In this document: piece by piece, positions 37,492 through 46,322 of the stretch
Numbering within the stretch: position 1 is the first letter of the stretch
Layout of the letters: each line of letters begins with the position of its first letter
Assembly (NCBI GenBank): GCA_025656675.1
Contig: JAHXHN010000002.1
Location: 785,302 to 849,301 of the forward strand
Length of the DNA stretch: 64,000 bases
DNA from: Candidatus Thiodiazotropha sp. (ex Codakia rugifera)
GTDB lineage: Bacteria; Pseudomonadota; Gammaproteobacteria; Chromatiales; Chromatiaceae
Reading direction: 5' to 3'
Position numbers and translations under genes: made by a program
The notes under the pieces: model-generated
Seen by the model: the letters and a program-made list of their open reading frames with translations, nothing else
What the model was told of the DNA's origin: nothing
The model's database searches: none

Positions 37492-38643
37492 ATGGCTTGG
37501 CGCAACAACCTCCATTGTATCATTTCCATAATATTATTGATGCTGGCAGCGTGTAGCACGCCACCTAGATATCACGCAAATGGAAAGCTTCTTGGGGAGC
37601 GGGTCAGTACCTCCGTAGATTCAAAAATAGCGCGTTATTACCTTGAGCATTATCTTCAGGGAGAGAGACGCAATCAGGTATTGGATGATAAAATAGATGA
37701 AATTTATGAACGACAAAATAGCGATATTCCAACTCGCGATGAACTGAGATTATTATCGAACGAGTATTCAGTGGATTTTGCTACCCTTTTTTTGGTGGAT
37801 CGATTACAAGCTGATAGAAATAATGAAGAAATAAAAAAACAATTCGATCACTTTCTAAATAATACAGTATTAACGGAGTTAGAAAGCAGTGCTGTTGATT
37901 CTTACCTGGTGTTGTTTGTTCCTGGCTGGGATTACATTGAGAATGGTCATTTCACGGGCTCTGATTTCGCAGTACCACGTAAACTAATTACTCAACTGGG
38001 TATTGAAAATCATCTGGTTGAAATACCGTCTAATGGGGGCGTTGAGGAAAATGCGCAATTCATTTCTGATGATCTTATTCAATATAGCCAAACCGGGAAA
38101 GATATCATCATTGTAGGAGCAAGTTCGGCTGGTCCTGCAATTCATCTGAGTCTTGCTGGTAATCTAAAAAAACACTTGAAAAAGAAAATCAAGGCGTGGG
38201 TTAACATAGGTGGTATTCTCAGGGGGAGTCCTCTCATCGACCACTACCAGAAATGGCCACAGAGTTGGTTATTTGGTATTGCTGTCTGGTATAAAGAATG
38301 GGACAGAGAAAAAATACTCAGCATGTCGGCGAGCAGGAGTAGAGAAAGATTTGCAAGCCTTGACGGTGTGCATGAGAATACTTTAATAATAAACTATATG
38401 GGACTATCGTTATCAGGGCAGCTCAGTAAATACGCTAAGGAAAATTATCTGTTGTTAAAGAAGCAAGGGCCTAATGATGGATTGACTTTGCTATCGGATA
38501 TTATTGCACCTAACAGCCTTACCATTGTCGCAATAGGCAGTGATCACTTTTTTGCAGAAGATCCTAGAATAAATGATAAGACCATTGCTTTGATGAAGGT
38601 AGTGATATCATATCTTGAAAAAGCTATGCACTTTGACAACTGA
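37492..38643 (+). CDS. alpha/beta-hydrolase-like lipoprotein
   Basis: The 383-residue protein has a lipobox (ISIILLMLAAC-S at residues about 11-22), so it is probably lipid-anchored in the envelope. A charged helical region (residues 40-130) is followed by a hydrolase-like core: YLVLFVPGWDYIENGHF near 138, IIIVGASSAGPAIHLSLAG near 204 with a nucleophile-elbow-type G-x-S-x-A (GASSA), and a late IVAIGSDHFFAEDPRIND segment that supplies a plausible catalytic histidine. Substrate unknown. It lies in an AT-richer patch next to an SDR gene 31 bp downstream. Confidence 0.7.
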   Translation: MAWRNNLHCIISIILLMLAACSTPPRYHANGKLLGERVSTSVDSKIARYYLEHYLQGERRNQVLDDKIDEIYERQNSDIPTRDELRLLSNEYSVDFATLFLVDRLQADRNNEEIKKQFDHFLNNTVLTELESSAVDSYLVLFVPGWDYIENGHFTGSDFAVPRKLITQLGIENHLVEIPSNGGVEENAQFISDDLIQYSQTGKDIIIVGASSAGPAIHLSLAGNLKKHLKKKIKAWVNIGGILRGSPLIDHYQKWPQSWLFGIAVWYKEWDREKILSMSASRSRERFASLDGVHENTLIINYMGLSLSGQLSKYAKENYLLLKKQGPNDGLTLLSDIIAPNSLTIVAIGSDHFFAEDPRINDKTIALMKVVISYLEKAMHFDN

Positions 38644-38674
38644 TTGGCGTAGCGTTATGTAATAAGGGAAATGA

Positions 38675-39427
38675 ATGAGTACCAATAAAGTAGTCATCAT
38701 CACCGGTTCCAGTAGAGGTATCGGTGCGGAAACCGCGAAACTGTTTTCTAAGCATGGCTACTCAGTCTGTATCAACTACATTGCGAATGAAAGTGCCGCG
38801 AAGAAGGTAAAAGATGAAATATTGGGAAATGGCGGCCGTTGCATAGCAGTAAAGGCAGATGTTTCGAACGCTCGTGAAGTCACTAAGCTATTTGAAACCG
38901 TGGATAACGAATTAGGTTGTTTATCTGTTCTGGTAAACAACGCTGCAATCCTGAAAGAGCAATCTCGGTTGGAAGATATATCGGAGGAGAGATTTTTAGA
39001 GGTACTACGAACGAATGTAATGAGTTGCTTTCTTTGCTCCAAGGAAGCGATTATGCGCATGTCTACAAAAAACGGAGGCATTGGAGGGGTAATTGTAAAT
39101 GTCTCCTCCTGTGCATCGAAAAGTGGCTCCCCTTTTGAGTATGTTGATTATGCCGCTTCCAAAGGTGCAGTGGATACGCTAACAAGAGGATTGGCTTTAG
39201 AGGTGGCTGGAGATGGGATTCGGGTGAATGCAGTTCGTCCGGGACTCATCTATACGGACATGCATGCATCTGGTGGAGAGCCTGGTCGCGTTGAGAGATT
39301 AAAACCGAAAATTCCGATGCAAAGAGGCGGCCAGGCCATTGAAGTGGCAGAAGCGATTCTGTGGCTTGCATCAGAAAAATCATCGTTTGTAACTGGCAGT
39401 TTCGTCGATCCCGCGGGCGGTCAGTAA
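38675..39427 (+). CDS. short-chain dehydrogenase/reductase, FabG-like
   Basis: The 250-residue product has all SDR motifs: NAD(P)-binding TGSSRGIGAETAKLF at residues 11-25, NNAA near 87-90, catalytic serine in VNVSSCASKSG, and YxxxK in YVDYAASKGAVDTL near 156. It ends GSFVDPAGGQ, a typical FabG-family terminus. It would reduce or oxidise a hydroxy/keto compound; a classical FabG role is not implied because it is outside any fatty acid cluster. Ribosome site AAGGGAA lies before the ATG. It is AT-richer than flanking housekeeping genes. Confidence 0.88.
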   Translation: MSTNKVVIITGSSRGIGAETAKLFSKHGYSVCINYIANESAAKKVKDEILGNGGRCIAVKADVSNAREVTKLFETVDNELGCLSVLVNNAAILKEQSRLEDISEERFLEVLRTNVMSCFLCSKEAIMRMSTKNGGIGGVIVNVSSCASKSGSPFEYVDYAASKGAVDTLTRGLALEVAGDGIRVNAVRPGLIYTDMHASGGEPGRVERLKPKIPMQRGGQAIEVAEAILWLASEKSSFVTGSFVDPAGGQ

Positions 39428-39538
39428 TGTATAAAAGGCGATACTCACTATCGCTGGCACTACTGAGTCTGGCTGTCTGACAAAAAAGAGAATCGTATAT
39501 AGACTTGGAATACGGGCAGTAACTTATCAGGCTACACC

Positions 39539-40453
39539 TCATTCATGTCTGATATGCGCGATACAGGCATCGATGCACGTTTTGTTCATCAAAATCTTTT
39601 TATGCCCCAGCAGTTCGGTTGTGAGCAGTTCAGCGTTGGGCGCCTCTTTCATCAGTTTGAGTGCATGCTCGTAGGGGACTTCCGTATCCTGTTTGTCATG
39701 GATCAGCAGCAGATCGCCATTGACCTGTTTGATGGTTTCTACCGGTGACAGTTGTGACCATTGCCAGGGTGTGTCAAAGGCGTTGGCAAAACGTTGCTTT
39801 GCCTTCTCCCGCATAGCTGCAATCACAGGCTCATTGATACCAAAGGCTTCAGCAAATTGTTCGGTAATCCAGATGGTATCGGTGAAACAGCTAATCAGGA
39901 TGATCTTATCGGATGGTAAGCCTAATCGACTGATCGCCAGCAGGGCTGTGCCACAACCGAATGAGTGGCCAATCACTGCGCTGATTGGACCAACTTGCTG
40001 CGCAATGGCAGAGATAGTGCGGCTTACTTCCAGCATATTGGTACGACTCCCAGATGAGTCGCCATGGGCAGGTGCGTCGAATACCACTGCCTGATAGCCG
40101 GCAGCCACCAATGGTTCGATGAAAGCAAAAAACTGGGTGCCGCGACCACCCCAACCATGACAGAGTAATACGGCCGGACCTTCTCCCCATGAGCGGACGG
40201 CTATCTTTTCGCCATTGATCTCCTGAGTATGTAATCTGGCAGAGTCGCGAATTGTGAGTTCACGTCGGGGTATGGGATAGTTAGGCGGCGTCATAAATAG
40301 ACGTAGTGCAATAGTCCCTGCCAAGTTCGGTGTAACCTTCCCCACTACCTTGAACACCAATCGAGTCATGTAAAGGAATAGTCGAATTGCCAATGGTAAT
40401 TGGTAGTTGGTGAATGGGTTTGTAGGGGAAGAATCATTATTGTTTGCGCTCAT
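39539..40453 (-). CDS. alpha/beta hydrolase
   Basis: The predicted 304-residue protein starts at ATG 40453, overlapping the upstream stop by four bases. It has a hydrolase core with the oxyanion segment VLLCHGWGGRGTQFF near residue 97, the nucleophile elbow AVIGHSFGCGTALLAIS (G-H-S-F-G) near 161, an acid candidate in LLIHDKQDTEVPYEHA and a final histidine in LLGHKKILMNKTCID. Residues 20-45 form a hydrophobic segment that may be a membrane anchor. The substrate is unknown. It is the last gene of a four-gene operon with TetR, ABC1 kinase and a membrane protein. Confidence 0.85.
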   Translation of the reverse strand: MSANNNDSSPTNPFTNYQLPLAIRLFLYMTRLVFKVVGKVTPNLAGTIALRLFMTPPNYPIPRRELTIRDSARLHTQEINGEKIAVRSWGEGPAVLLCHGWGGRGTQFFAFIEPLVAAGYQAVVFDAPAHGDSSGSRTNMLEVSRTISAIAQQVGPISAVIGHSFGCGTALLAISRLGLPSDKIILISCFTDTIWITEQFAEAFGINEPVIAAMREKAKQRFANAFDTPWQWSQLSPVETIKQVNGDLLLIHDKQDTEVPYEHALKLMKEAPNAELLTTELLGHKKILMNKTCIDACIAHIRHE

Positions 40454-40881
40454 GAGTGTTCCCATATCATTTGCCGTGTACCGCTGAAAAAGAGCATACC
40501 GATAGATAGGCTGATCAGGGAGCTCATTAAAAGAAACGTATCGATAGTTTGGGGAGCGAGAACCAACAGCGGAAGGAGTGCAAGGCCACGCAGCAGGTAG
40601 ATGCCCGTTATTGTTATCAGCAGGGGCCTTAGCCAGGGAAGCTGGTGAACCAAGCCTGCACCGGCATAGGCATAGAGACTCCAAACCATCAGTATCAGGG
40701 CGATGACGGCAGTCAGTGTTCCGGGTATCGGTGATCCCTGTTCTGCAAGTTGGGCAAGCTGCTCACCTGCACCAAAAAAACGATACCAATCTGGTCCTCC
40801 AACGATGATGGCGATGTGTAAAAAACCAGCCAATAAACTGAGACTGCCAGCCCATACCAGGGGTTTGTTTACGCCAGCCAT
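40450..40881 (-). CDS. small four-helix membrane protein of unknown function
   Basis: The 143-residue product has four hydrophobic segments: residues about 9-28, 55-74, 82-105 and 112-132. Charged residues are few. No family was recognised with certainty; many Proteobacteria carry such small inner-membrane proteins. It overlaps the ABC1-kinase gene by 13 bases and the hydrolase by four, so the three are co-translated. Function cannot be assigned. Confidence 0.65.
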   Translation of the reverse strand: MAGVNKPLVWAGSLSLLAGFLHIAIIVGGPDWYRFFGAGEQLAQLAEQGSPIPGTLTAVIALILMVWSLYAYAGAGLVHQLPWLRPLLITITGIYLLRGLALLPLLVLAPQTIDTFLLMSSLISLSIGMLFFSGTRQMIWEHS

Positions 40882-42164
40882 GGGTGTTCCATATTGACGG
40901 TTGCACCCATCCGTTCAAAGATCTGGTACATGCCGAAGAAGGTACGGTCGAAGTAGATGAATTCATTGGCAAGGTCATTGATCTTTTTGATATTGGCGAG
41001 TTGTTTGAATGACGCCCATCCCTCCTCAGTGTATGAAGCACTTCGACTGGAGAAATCAAATGATCCGGCCTTGAAAGGTTTGGTTAACCAGTCACCAAAC
41101 GGCTGCAAGGTTTTTTCATAGAATGACTGTAACTCAGACTCTGACATATCTGTGACCATGCCAAGTTTTTGGTAGGTTGTGATGACCGCCTGTGCATCCT
41201 TGCTGCTATAGGCATGTAATAGTTTAGGAATGAGCGTTACAAACTCCGTTGAATAGTAGCGGACACACCCAAAGTCCACTACGCCAAGTCTGCCGTTTTT
41301 GTTGAACAGATAATTACCTGGATTGGGATCGGCATGCAGGGCCTGCAGTCCATAGAATGAGTTAACGAATAGATCGTATAGCAGTTGACCGAAGTGATTT
41401 CGCTCTTTCTGAGAGGGGCCTTGTCGCAGCCACTGTTCCAGGTGCAGTCCTGGTAGGCGTGTGGTTGTCAACACACGCTTTGTCGAAAGATCCCGGTGAA
41501 TAGTCGGGATAGTGATATTATGCAGCTTTAGATGCTGCTGAAACCATTCAGTGTTATCTGCTTCATGTTGATAGTCGACCTCTTCATGTAAGCGCAGTGC
41601 TATTTCATCAAGAGAAGATAACAACAGTTTTGCATGCCGAGTACGCTTTACTATTGATCGAACCAGTTGCAGGTCGTTATCGATCGTTATGGCAATACCT
41701 GGGTACTGAAGCTTTACCGCTAAGACTTCACCGCTTGCCTTGCTCGCTGAATGGACTTGGCCCAGGCTTGCAGCTGCAAATGCATTGGATTCGAAATGAG
41801 GAAATAGTTTCTCTGGTGGTTTGCCAAACTCCAGTTCAATCAGTTTTCGTATCAGCGGTCGTCCTAAAGGGGGGACCTGGTGGTAGGATTTTGACAGCTC
41901 ATTGCGTAACCACTCAGGAAGGAGATTGCTCTCCATGCTTAACATTTGGGCGATCTTTAGTGCTGTTCCCCGTAGCTGTGAAAAGGTCTTAAACAGGAGT
42001 TGTGCTGTCTCGTCATCACGCTTTTGACGGCTCGATCTACATGCAGATTCGGACAGGAACGGACGCTTTGCAGCATGACTAAGATGTTTACTGCCAGCTT
42101 TTAGAAAAGCAGTGCCGGCAATACCTGAGCGTGCCAGTTTACTGGTCGGAACGGGTTTACTCAT
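40869..42164 (-). CDS. ABC1/ADCK-family (UbiB-like) atypical kinase
   Basis: The 431-residue protein starts at ATG 42164 inside the 3' end of the TetR gene. It has the ABC1 hallmarks: QLRGTALKIAQMLSME (the KxGQ-like motif, here K-I-A-Q) near residue 70, the alanine-rich nucleotide loop AFAAASLGQVHSA near residue 130, and catalytic-type ADPNPGNYLFNKNGRLGVVDFGC near residue 275. Family members support ubiquinone or lipid homeostasis as membrane-associated ATPases/kinases. Here the gene belongs to a TetR-controlled operon rather than a ubi operon, so a lipid-related role is more likely than the canonical UbiB function. Confidence 0.85.
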   Translation of the reverse strand: MSKPVPTSKLARSGIAGTAFLKAGSKHLSHAAKRPFLSESACRSSRQKRDDETAQLLFKTFSQLRGTALKIAQMLSMESNLLPEWLRNELSKSYHQVPPLGRPLIRKLIELEFGKPPEKLFPHFESNAFAAASLGQVHSASKASGEVLAVKLQYPGIAITIDNDLQLVRSIVKRTRHAKLLLSSLDEIALRLHEEVDYQHEADNTEWFQQHLKLHNITIPTIHRDLSTKRVLTTTRLPGLHLEQWLRQGPSQKERNHFGQLLYDLFVNSFYGLQALHADPNPGNYLFNKNGRLGVVDFGCVRYYSTEFVTLIPKLLHAYSSKDAQAVITTYQKLGMVTDMSESELQSFYEKTLQPFGDWLTKPFKAGSFDFSSRSASYTEEGWASFKQLANIKKINDLANEFIYFDRTFFGMYQIFERMGATVNMEHPWLA

Positions 42165-42894
42165 CGTAATCTTCCATGAATCGCCGTTTGGCTTTTTGCC
42201 AGGGTGCTGTGTACTCACCCAACTCCTTCAGATGACGGCTGACCTGGCTGCGGAACATAAATGAGAACAGATCCAACGCCTTGCCAATCATAGCGGTGTG
42301 TAAAACCATGGCGATGATCTCCACACTACGATCGACCAGTTGACTGGTGTTGTCATAATCTTCTGAATCATCTTTCAACCAGTAACCCAGAATACCGGTA
42401 AAATAGTCCCAATAAAGGGGGGGCAGCAGCTCACGATAGGGTTGATCGGGGATCTCTTCCGCCTCGATGGCAGCATCTATCATATCTTCAACCATGCGGG
42501 TGAATCGCTTGCGTGTTCCAGCCAGGTTCAAAGCACTGGTAACAGGAGAGTAGAAGGTCAGTTCAAAAACCTCGGCCAGAAACTCCCGATCCGGCAGCCA
42601 CAATGCCAATTCCGTCTCAATCAGCTGTTGTAGTTGTTCACGCAGGCTGTATTCATGAAAGTTCTTGATTTTTTTCAGTGTATCCGCCACTGCATCCTGT
42701 TTCTCTTCGCAGTAACCATAGAGAAGCTGCTCCTTGGTGGAAAAGTAGTTGTAGATCGTGGCGTCACCCACTTCGGCACGTCGGGCGATTTCACGCATCG
42801 AGGCCGATTTGAATCCCTTTTCAATAATGACATCAGAAGCAGCCTCAAGAATCCGTTTGCGGGTTTTGGTCTTCTCTTTCTTGCTGACTTTCAT
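42157..42894 (-). CDS. TetR-family transcriptional regulator
   Basis: The 245-residue protein has a TetR N-terminal helix-turn-helix: RILEAASDVIIEKGFKSASM, then REIARRAEVGDATIYNYFSTKEQLL at residues about 36-60. The ligand-binding C-terminal part is unlike well-known subfamilies, but a FELTFYSPVTSALNLAG segment is visible. A perfect 16-bp palindrome overlaps the region 10 bp before its ATG, so autoregulation is likely. It leads an operon with an ABC1 kinase, a membrane protein and a hydrolase, which it probably represses in response to a lipid-like ligand (inference). Confidence 0.88.
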   Translation of the reverse strand: MKVSKKEKTKTRKRILEAASDVIIEKGFKSASMREIARRAEVGDATIYNYFSTKEQLLYGYCEEKQDAVADTLKKIKNFHEYSLREQLQQLIETELALWLPDREFLAEVFELTFYSPVTSALNLAGTRKRFTRMVEDMIDAAIEAEEIPDQPYRELLPPLYWDYFTGILGYWLKDDSEDYDNTSQLVDRSVEIIAMVLHTAMIGKALDLFSFMFRSQVSRHLKELGEYTAPWQKAKRRFMEDYDE

Positions 42895-42903
42895 GGCTTC
42901 ACC

Positions 42904-42919
42904 TTCACTTTAAAGTGAA
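42904..42919. promoter_or_regulatory. TetR operator palindrome
   Basis: TTCACTTT and AAAGTGAA meet without a spacer to form a perfect 16-bp palindrome, 9 bp before the TetR-family start codon. Position and symmetry fit self-repression. The remaining 278 bp to moeA (42920-43197) hold no gene or clear terminator. Confidence 0.65.
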
Positions 42920-43197
42920 AACGCTATACATAAAAACTAAAATAGCTGTCATTTATGTGAAAATCAAGACTGATTTATGATAAAGGGTGCATTGCTGACT
43001 CTGCACCTAAAATTATGGCTGCCAATTGCTTGCTGGGTTTATAGCGTATTGGCCGTGATCTGAAAGAGACCCGTTTGGCTTGGAATATAGGTGAATCTAT
43101 GTCGACGAGGATCTGGGGGGTCAAATCAGGGACAGAGCCCTGAGAACATCCAGCTGTTGAAGGACGCTGGATCCAGTTGTTACCCAAAGATAAAGCG

Positions 43198-44469
43198 TCA
43201 CACCAAGGTGCTGAATGGCTGGACAGTCACGGTTTCTCCAGCAGCGATTCCATCACAGGTTTCGGGTAACAGGATAAAACAGTTACCCCGGCTCATGGAT
43301 GTCAAAATACCGGACCCTTGCTTGCCAATCGTGTCGACAGTGAGTGCGCCATCCTCTTGAGTAGTCAGGACTCCCCGAATGAATTCGAATCTACCTGGCC
43401 GCTTGTGAATATCACCGCCACTCACTGCTGGCAGGGTGAAGGGACGATAAGGTGTCCCACTTGTGAGGTAGTGAAGTGCCGGCAATACAAACTGGTAGAA
43501 GGTGACCATTACCGCAACGGGGTTGCCTGGCAGACCGAAGAAGAGGCTGTTTTCAAGACGGCCGAAGGTGAGGGGCCTTCCCGGTTTCATAGCAATCTTC
43601 CAGAAATGCATATCCCCCAACTGCTGGAGTATGCTTTTGGTGTAGTCGGCTTCACCGACTGATACACCACCGGATGTGACCACCATATCTGCTGCCTCGT
43701 CAGCACAGAGAAAGGCTTCCTTCAAGGCCTCAGGGTCATCTTTCACAACCCCCATATCGAGCAACTCCACTTCCGCTCTTTTTAGCATGCCGTAAAGCGA
43801 GTAGCGGTTACTGTCGAAGACTTCCCCTGGACCCAGGGTCTCACCAATAGAACGTAATTCGTCGCCCGTGGAGAAGAAGGCAACACGTGGACGTCTTCTG
43901 ACACTGACTTCACCGAAGCCGAGAGAGGCCATGACACCAAGGTCCGCAGGTGTGATTCGTTTTCCAGGATTCAGCACCACGCTATCCTGTGCAATGTCTT
44001 CACCCGCGTGGCGGACATTCTGTCCCGGTCGATGTCCTTTTCCGATACGTACCTGATGGTCATTGATGAGACTACTCTGTTCCTGCATAACAACAGTATC
44101 GGTACCGGTTGGCATGGGTGCGCCGGTCATGATACGGACGCACTCGCCAGCTTGGCAGCTTTTGTTGAATGGTGTGCCTGCCGCCGCTGTACCAATCAGG
44201 GTAAAGTCCCGGAACTCCTGCTCGGGTAGGCCACTGCCTGCAATGGCATAACCATCCATCGCTGAATTGGTATGACCAGGTACATCGACCGGTGAGACAA
44301 TCTCCTCTGCCAATACACAGCCCAAGGCGTTACGCAGGGCCAGGCGTTGTGTAGTCAGAATTGGGTTGATTTGTGCCAGGATAGCTTCCCTGGCGGTGGT
44401 AACGGTGAGGGTTGTCGAGGCCTCTGGGTCAGCACAACTGACGCTGGAGTCTATGGCTTGGCTGGTCAT
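43198..44469 (-). CDS. moeA: molybdopterin molybdenumtransferase
   Basis: The 423-residue protein has the MoeA domain order: an N-terminal region with PGHTNSAMDGYAIAGSGLP, the MPTGTDTVVMQEQS block, then the MogA-like domain with VFFSTGDEL-type VAFFSTGDELRSIGE near residue 195 and VTSGGVSVGEADYTKSILQQLG near 258. It inserts molybdate (or tungstate) into adenylated molybdopterin. A C-terminal domain IV beginning FTLPAVSGGDIHKRPGRFEF follows. It overlaps mobB by 41 bp and ends the operon tupABC-mobA-mobB-moeA, so its dose may follow tungstate availability. Confidence 0.95.
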   Translation of the reverse strand: MTSQAIDSSVSCADPEASTTLTVTTAREAILAQINPILTTQRLALRNALGCVLAEEIVSPVDVPGHTNSAMDGYAIAGSGLPEQEFRDFTLIGTAAAGTPFNKSCQAGECVRIMTGAPMPTGTDTVVMQEQSSLINDHQVRIGKGHRPGQNVRHAGEDIAQDSVVLNPGKRITPADLGVMASLGFGEVSVRRRPRVAFFSTGDELRSIGETLGPGEVFDSNRYSLYGMLKRAEVELLDMGVVKDDPEALKEAFLCADEAADMVVTSGGVSVGEADYTKSILQQLGDMHFWKIAMKPGRPLTFGRLENSLFFGLPGNPVAVMVTFYQFVLPALHYLTSGTPYRPFTLPAVSGGDIHKRPGRFEFIRGVLTTQEDGALTVDTIGKQGSGILTSMSRGNCFILLPETCDGIAAGETVTVQPFSTLV

Positions 44470-45010
44470 GGAATCCGCTCTCTCCGATTTGTTGCATGTA
44501 TTGACGTATGAAACCGGCGATCTCCTGGGGATTATTGAGATTCAATATCGGCAGGTGTTCCGGAACATCGTTCACTGGTTTATCCGTGGCTACAGCAACG
44601 ATGTTGGGATCAGTATGACACAATAGTGGTTTACCCATACTGGGTCTATGCAGTTCGATTTTATGGATTGACTCAAGCTTGAATCCTTCAACCAGCACCA
44701 GGTCCAAACTGTTGGGATCGAGATAACCAAGCATGGATGCCAGACCGGGTTCCGGTCGGTTGGTGTCTGATTCGGAGATCAGCGCCATGCGTCCCCGGGA
44801 TGAGACCAGCATCTGCGTGGCACCCGCTTTGCGTAATTCGTAGCTATCTTTTTTTGGGTGGTCGATTTCGAACAGGTGATGCGCATGTTTTACCACAGCG
44901 ATTCGTAAACCCTGCTCTTTCAGGATCGGTAATAACTGGGTCAGCAGGGTTGTTTTACCCGTACCACTGAAGGCGCTGAATCCTAGCAGGGGAATGGGAT
45001 AGTCGATCAT
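44429..45010 (-). CDS. mobB: molybdopterin-guanine dinucleotide biosynthesis GTPase
   Basis: The 193-residue protein has the MobB P-loop FSAFSGTGKTTLLTQLLPIL at residues about 11-30, then GLRIAVVKHAHHLFEIDHPKKDS and a LVLVEGFKLESIHKIELHR block. MobB binds GTP and assists MobA in forming the bis-MGD cofactor used by formate dehydrogenase. It overlaps mobA by four bases. Length is slightly above the E. coli protein. Location beside mobA, moeA and an FDH system fits. Confidence 0.92.
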   Translation of the reverse strand: MIDYPIPLLGFSAFSGTGKTTLLTQLLPILKEQGLRIAVVKHAHHLFEIDHPKKDSYELRKAGATQMLVSSRGRMALISESDTNRPEPGLASMLGYLDPNSLDLVLVEGFKLESIHKIELHRPSMGKPLLCHTDPNIVAVATDKPVNDVPEHLPILNLNNPQEIAGFIRQYMQQIGESGFHDQPSHRLQRQLC

Positions 45011-45606
45011 AGAGCGTTCATTCCTTCTCGTAGGTTGTCCCTCTCCTTCGGTGTGTTGATATTGACAAAGGTACGAGGGAGATCTGAGAAATCGGCATAG
45101 GCAACCCGGTGTTTTTTATACCAGAGATCGATCTTTCTATCGCCATCATCCAGGTAACGCTGAAGGCTGGCGCTCAGATGTTTGGGGATCAGAGCGTAGA
45201 CCGGCTGAATGCGCACACCATCGTGGGCCACTGCGATATCCGCAGCCTCATTGTCGCGTGCCCTGACCAGGCGTTCCACCAGATCCTCCGGTAGCAACGG
45301 TCCATCACAGGGGAGGGTAATCATGTCGGTGGTTGAGAGTGTTTGCATGGCGGTAAGAAAACCGGCCAATGGGCCCTGATAGTCCGCCAGTGAGTCGGCA
45401 ATGACCGGATAACCGAGCTGTTGATATCGTTCCCTATTACGATTGGCATTGATCAGAATTTGGGCTACCTGAGGCTCGATGGCAGCAATAATATGGGCAA
45501 TCAGTGGCTTGCCATTCAATTCAATCAACCCCTTGTCTTCTCCGCCCATGCGACTGCCCCGTCCTCCAGCGAGAATCACAGCGGTTATACCGGGGTGAGT
45601 GATCAT
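45007..45606 (-). CDS. mobA: molybdenum cofactor guanylyltransferase
   Basis: The 199-residue protein has the nucleotidyltransferase opening AVILAGGRGSRMGGEDKGLIEL at residues 9-30 and TLPCDGPLLPEDLVERL near 98, both characteristic of MobA. It joins GMP to molybdopterin to make MGD/bis-MGD for DMSO-reductase-family enzymes. The ATG overlaps tupC by four bases and the stop overlaps mobB by four, consistent with one transcript. Confidence 0.94.
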   Translation of the reverse strand: MITHPGITAVILAGGRGSRMGGEDKGLIELNGKPLIAHIIAAIEPQVAQILINANRNRERYQQLGYPVIADSLADYQGPLAGFLTAMQTLSTTDMITLPCDGPLLPEDLVERLVRARDNEAADIAVAHDGVRIQPVYALIPKHLSASLQRYLDDGDRKIDLWYKKHRVAYADFSDLPRTFVNINTPKERDNLREGMNAL

Positions 45607-46322
45607 GCAGTACTCCTAAGACTGACGTGGGACTGTAACTGCGGAATTTGCATCAGTTTCTGATCCTCTATTTTCACCAGATGACTGTCGTAGAGATGGA
45701 GGTGACGATCAATCAGGGAGGAGAAATGAATCGGATCGTGACTGGCCAGAAGCAGCGATATGCCTTCCTTCTTAAATGATCTTAGTAGATCCAGCGTACG
45801 CCGTCGCGCCTCCTGGTCCAGGTTGGCTGTCGGTTCATCCAGTAACAGGATGTGTGGGTTTCTCAACCAGGCACGTGCCAGTGAGACACGTTGTCGTTCT
45901 CCCCCCGAGAGTGACTTCGCCGGTGTGTCATGCAAGCGGTTGAGTTCGGCCCAGTCGATGGCTGCGTCGATCATGTTGTTACGCAGTTGTTTAGGTAGTC
46001 CACTCGGTAGTGCGTAGCCCAGGTTGTATCTTACCGATCCATCAAACATATAGGGTTGTTGGTGTAGATAGAGGACATTTTTTTGCAGATCTGCCCTGCT
46101 GCGTCGCCAGGATTGGAATCCATTACCCATATCTATTTGGCTGCTATCCGGTTTTTCCAGCCCTGAGAGGATGCGTAGCAGGGTTGTCTTGCCCGCACCA
46201 TTACCTCCGCTTAAGAGACTGCATTCACCTGGGCGTAGCACAAGTTCGATCTCCTGCAGCACCTGTCTTTTGCCAAAGCGCTTGTTAAGAGCCGATATAG
46301 TGAGGATAAGCGGGGCATTCAT
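45603..46322 (-). CDS. tupC: tungstate ABC transporter ATP-binding protein
   Basis: The 239-residue protein is an ABC ATPase with Walker A GGNGAGKTTLLRILSG at about residues 38-53, signature LSGGERQRVSLARAWLRN near 139, Walker B ILLLDEPTANLD and switch histidine in LLASHDP. It lacks the C-terminal molybdate-binding domain of ModC, consistent with TupC. It overlaps tupB by four bases. The tungstate assignment comes from the TupA and TupB partners. Confidence 0.9.
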   Translation of the reverse strand: MNAPLILTISALNKRFGKRQVLQEIELVLRPGECSLLSGGNGAGKTTLLRILSGLEKPDSSQIDMGNGFQSWRRSRADLQKNVLYLHQQPYMFDGSVRYNLGYALPSGLPKQLRNNMIDAAIDWAELNRLHDTPAKSLSGGERQRVSLARAWLRNPHILLLDEPTANLDQEARRRTLDLLRSFKKEGISLLLASHDPIHFSSLIDRHLHLYDSHLVKIEDQKLMQIPQLQSHVSLRSTA

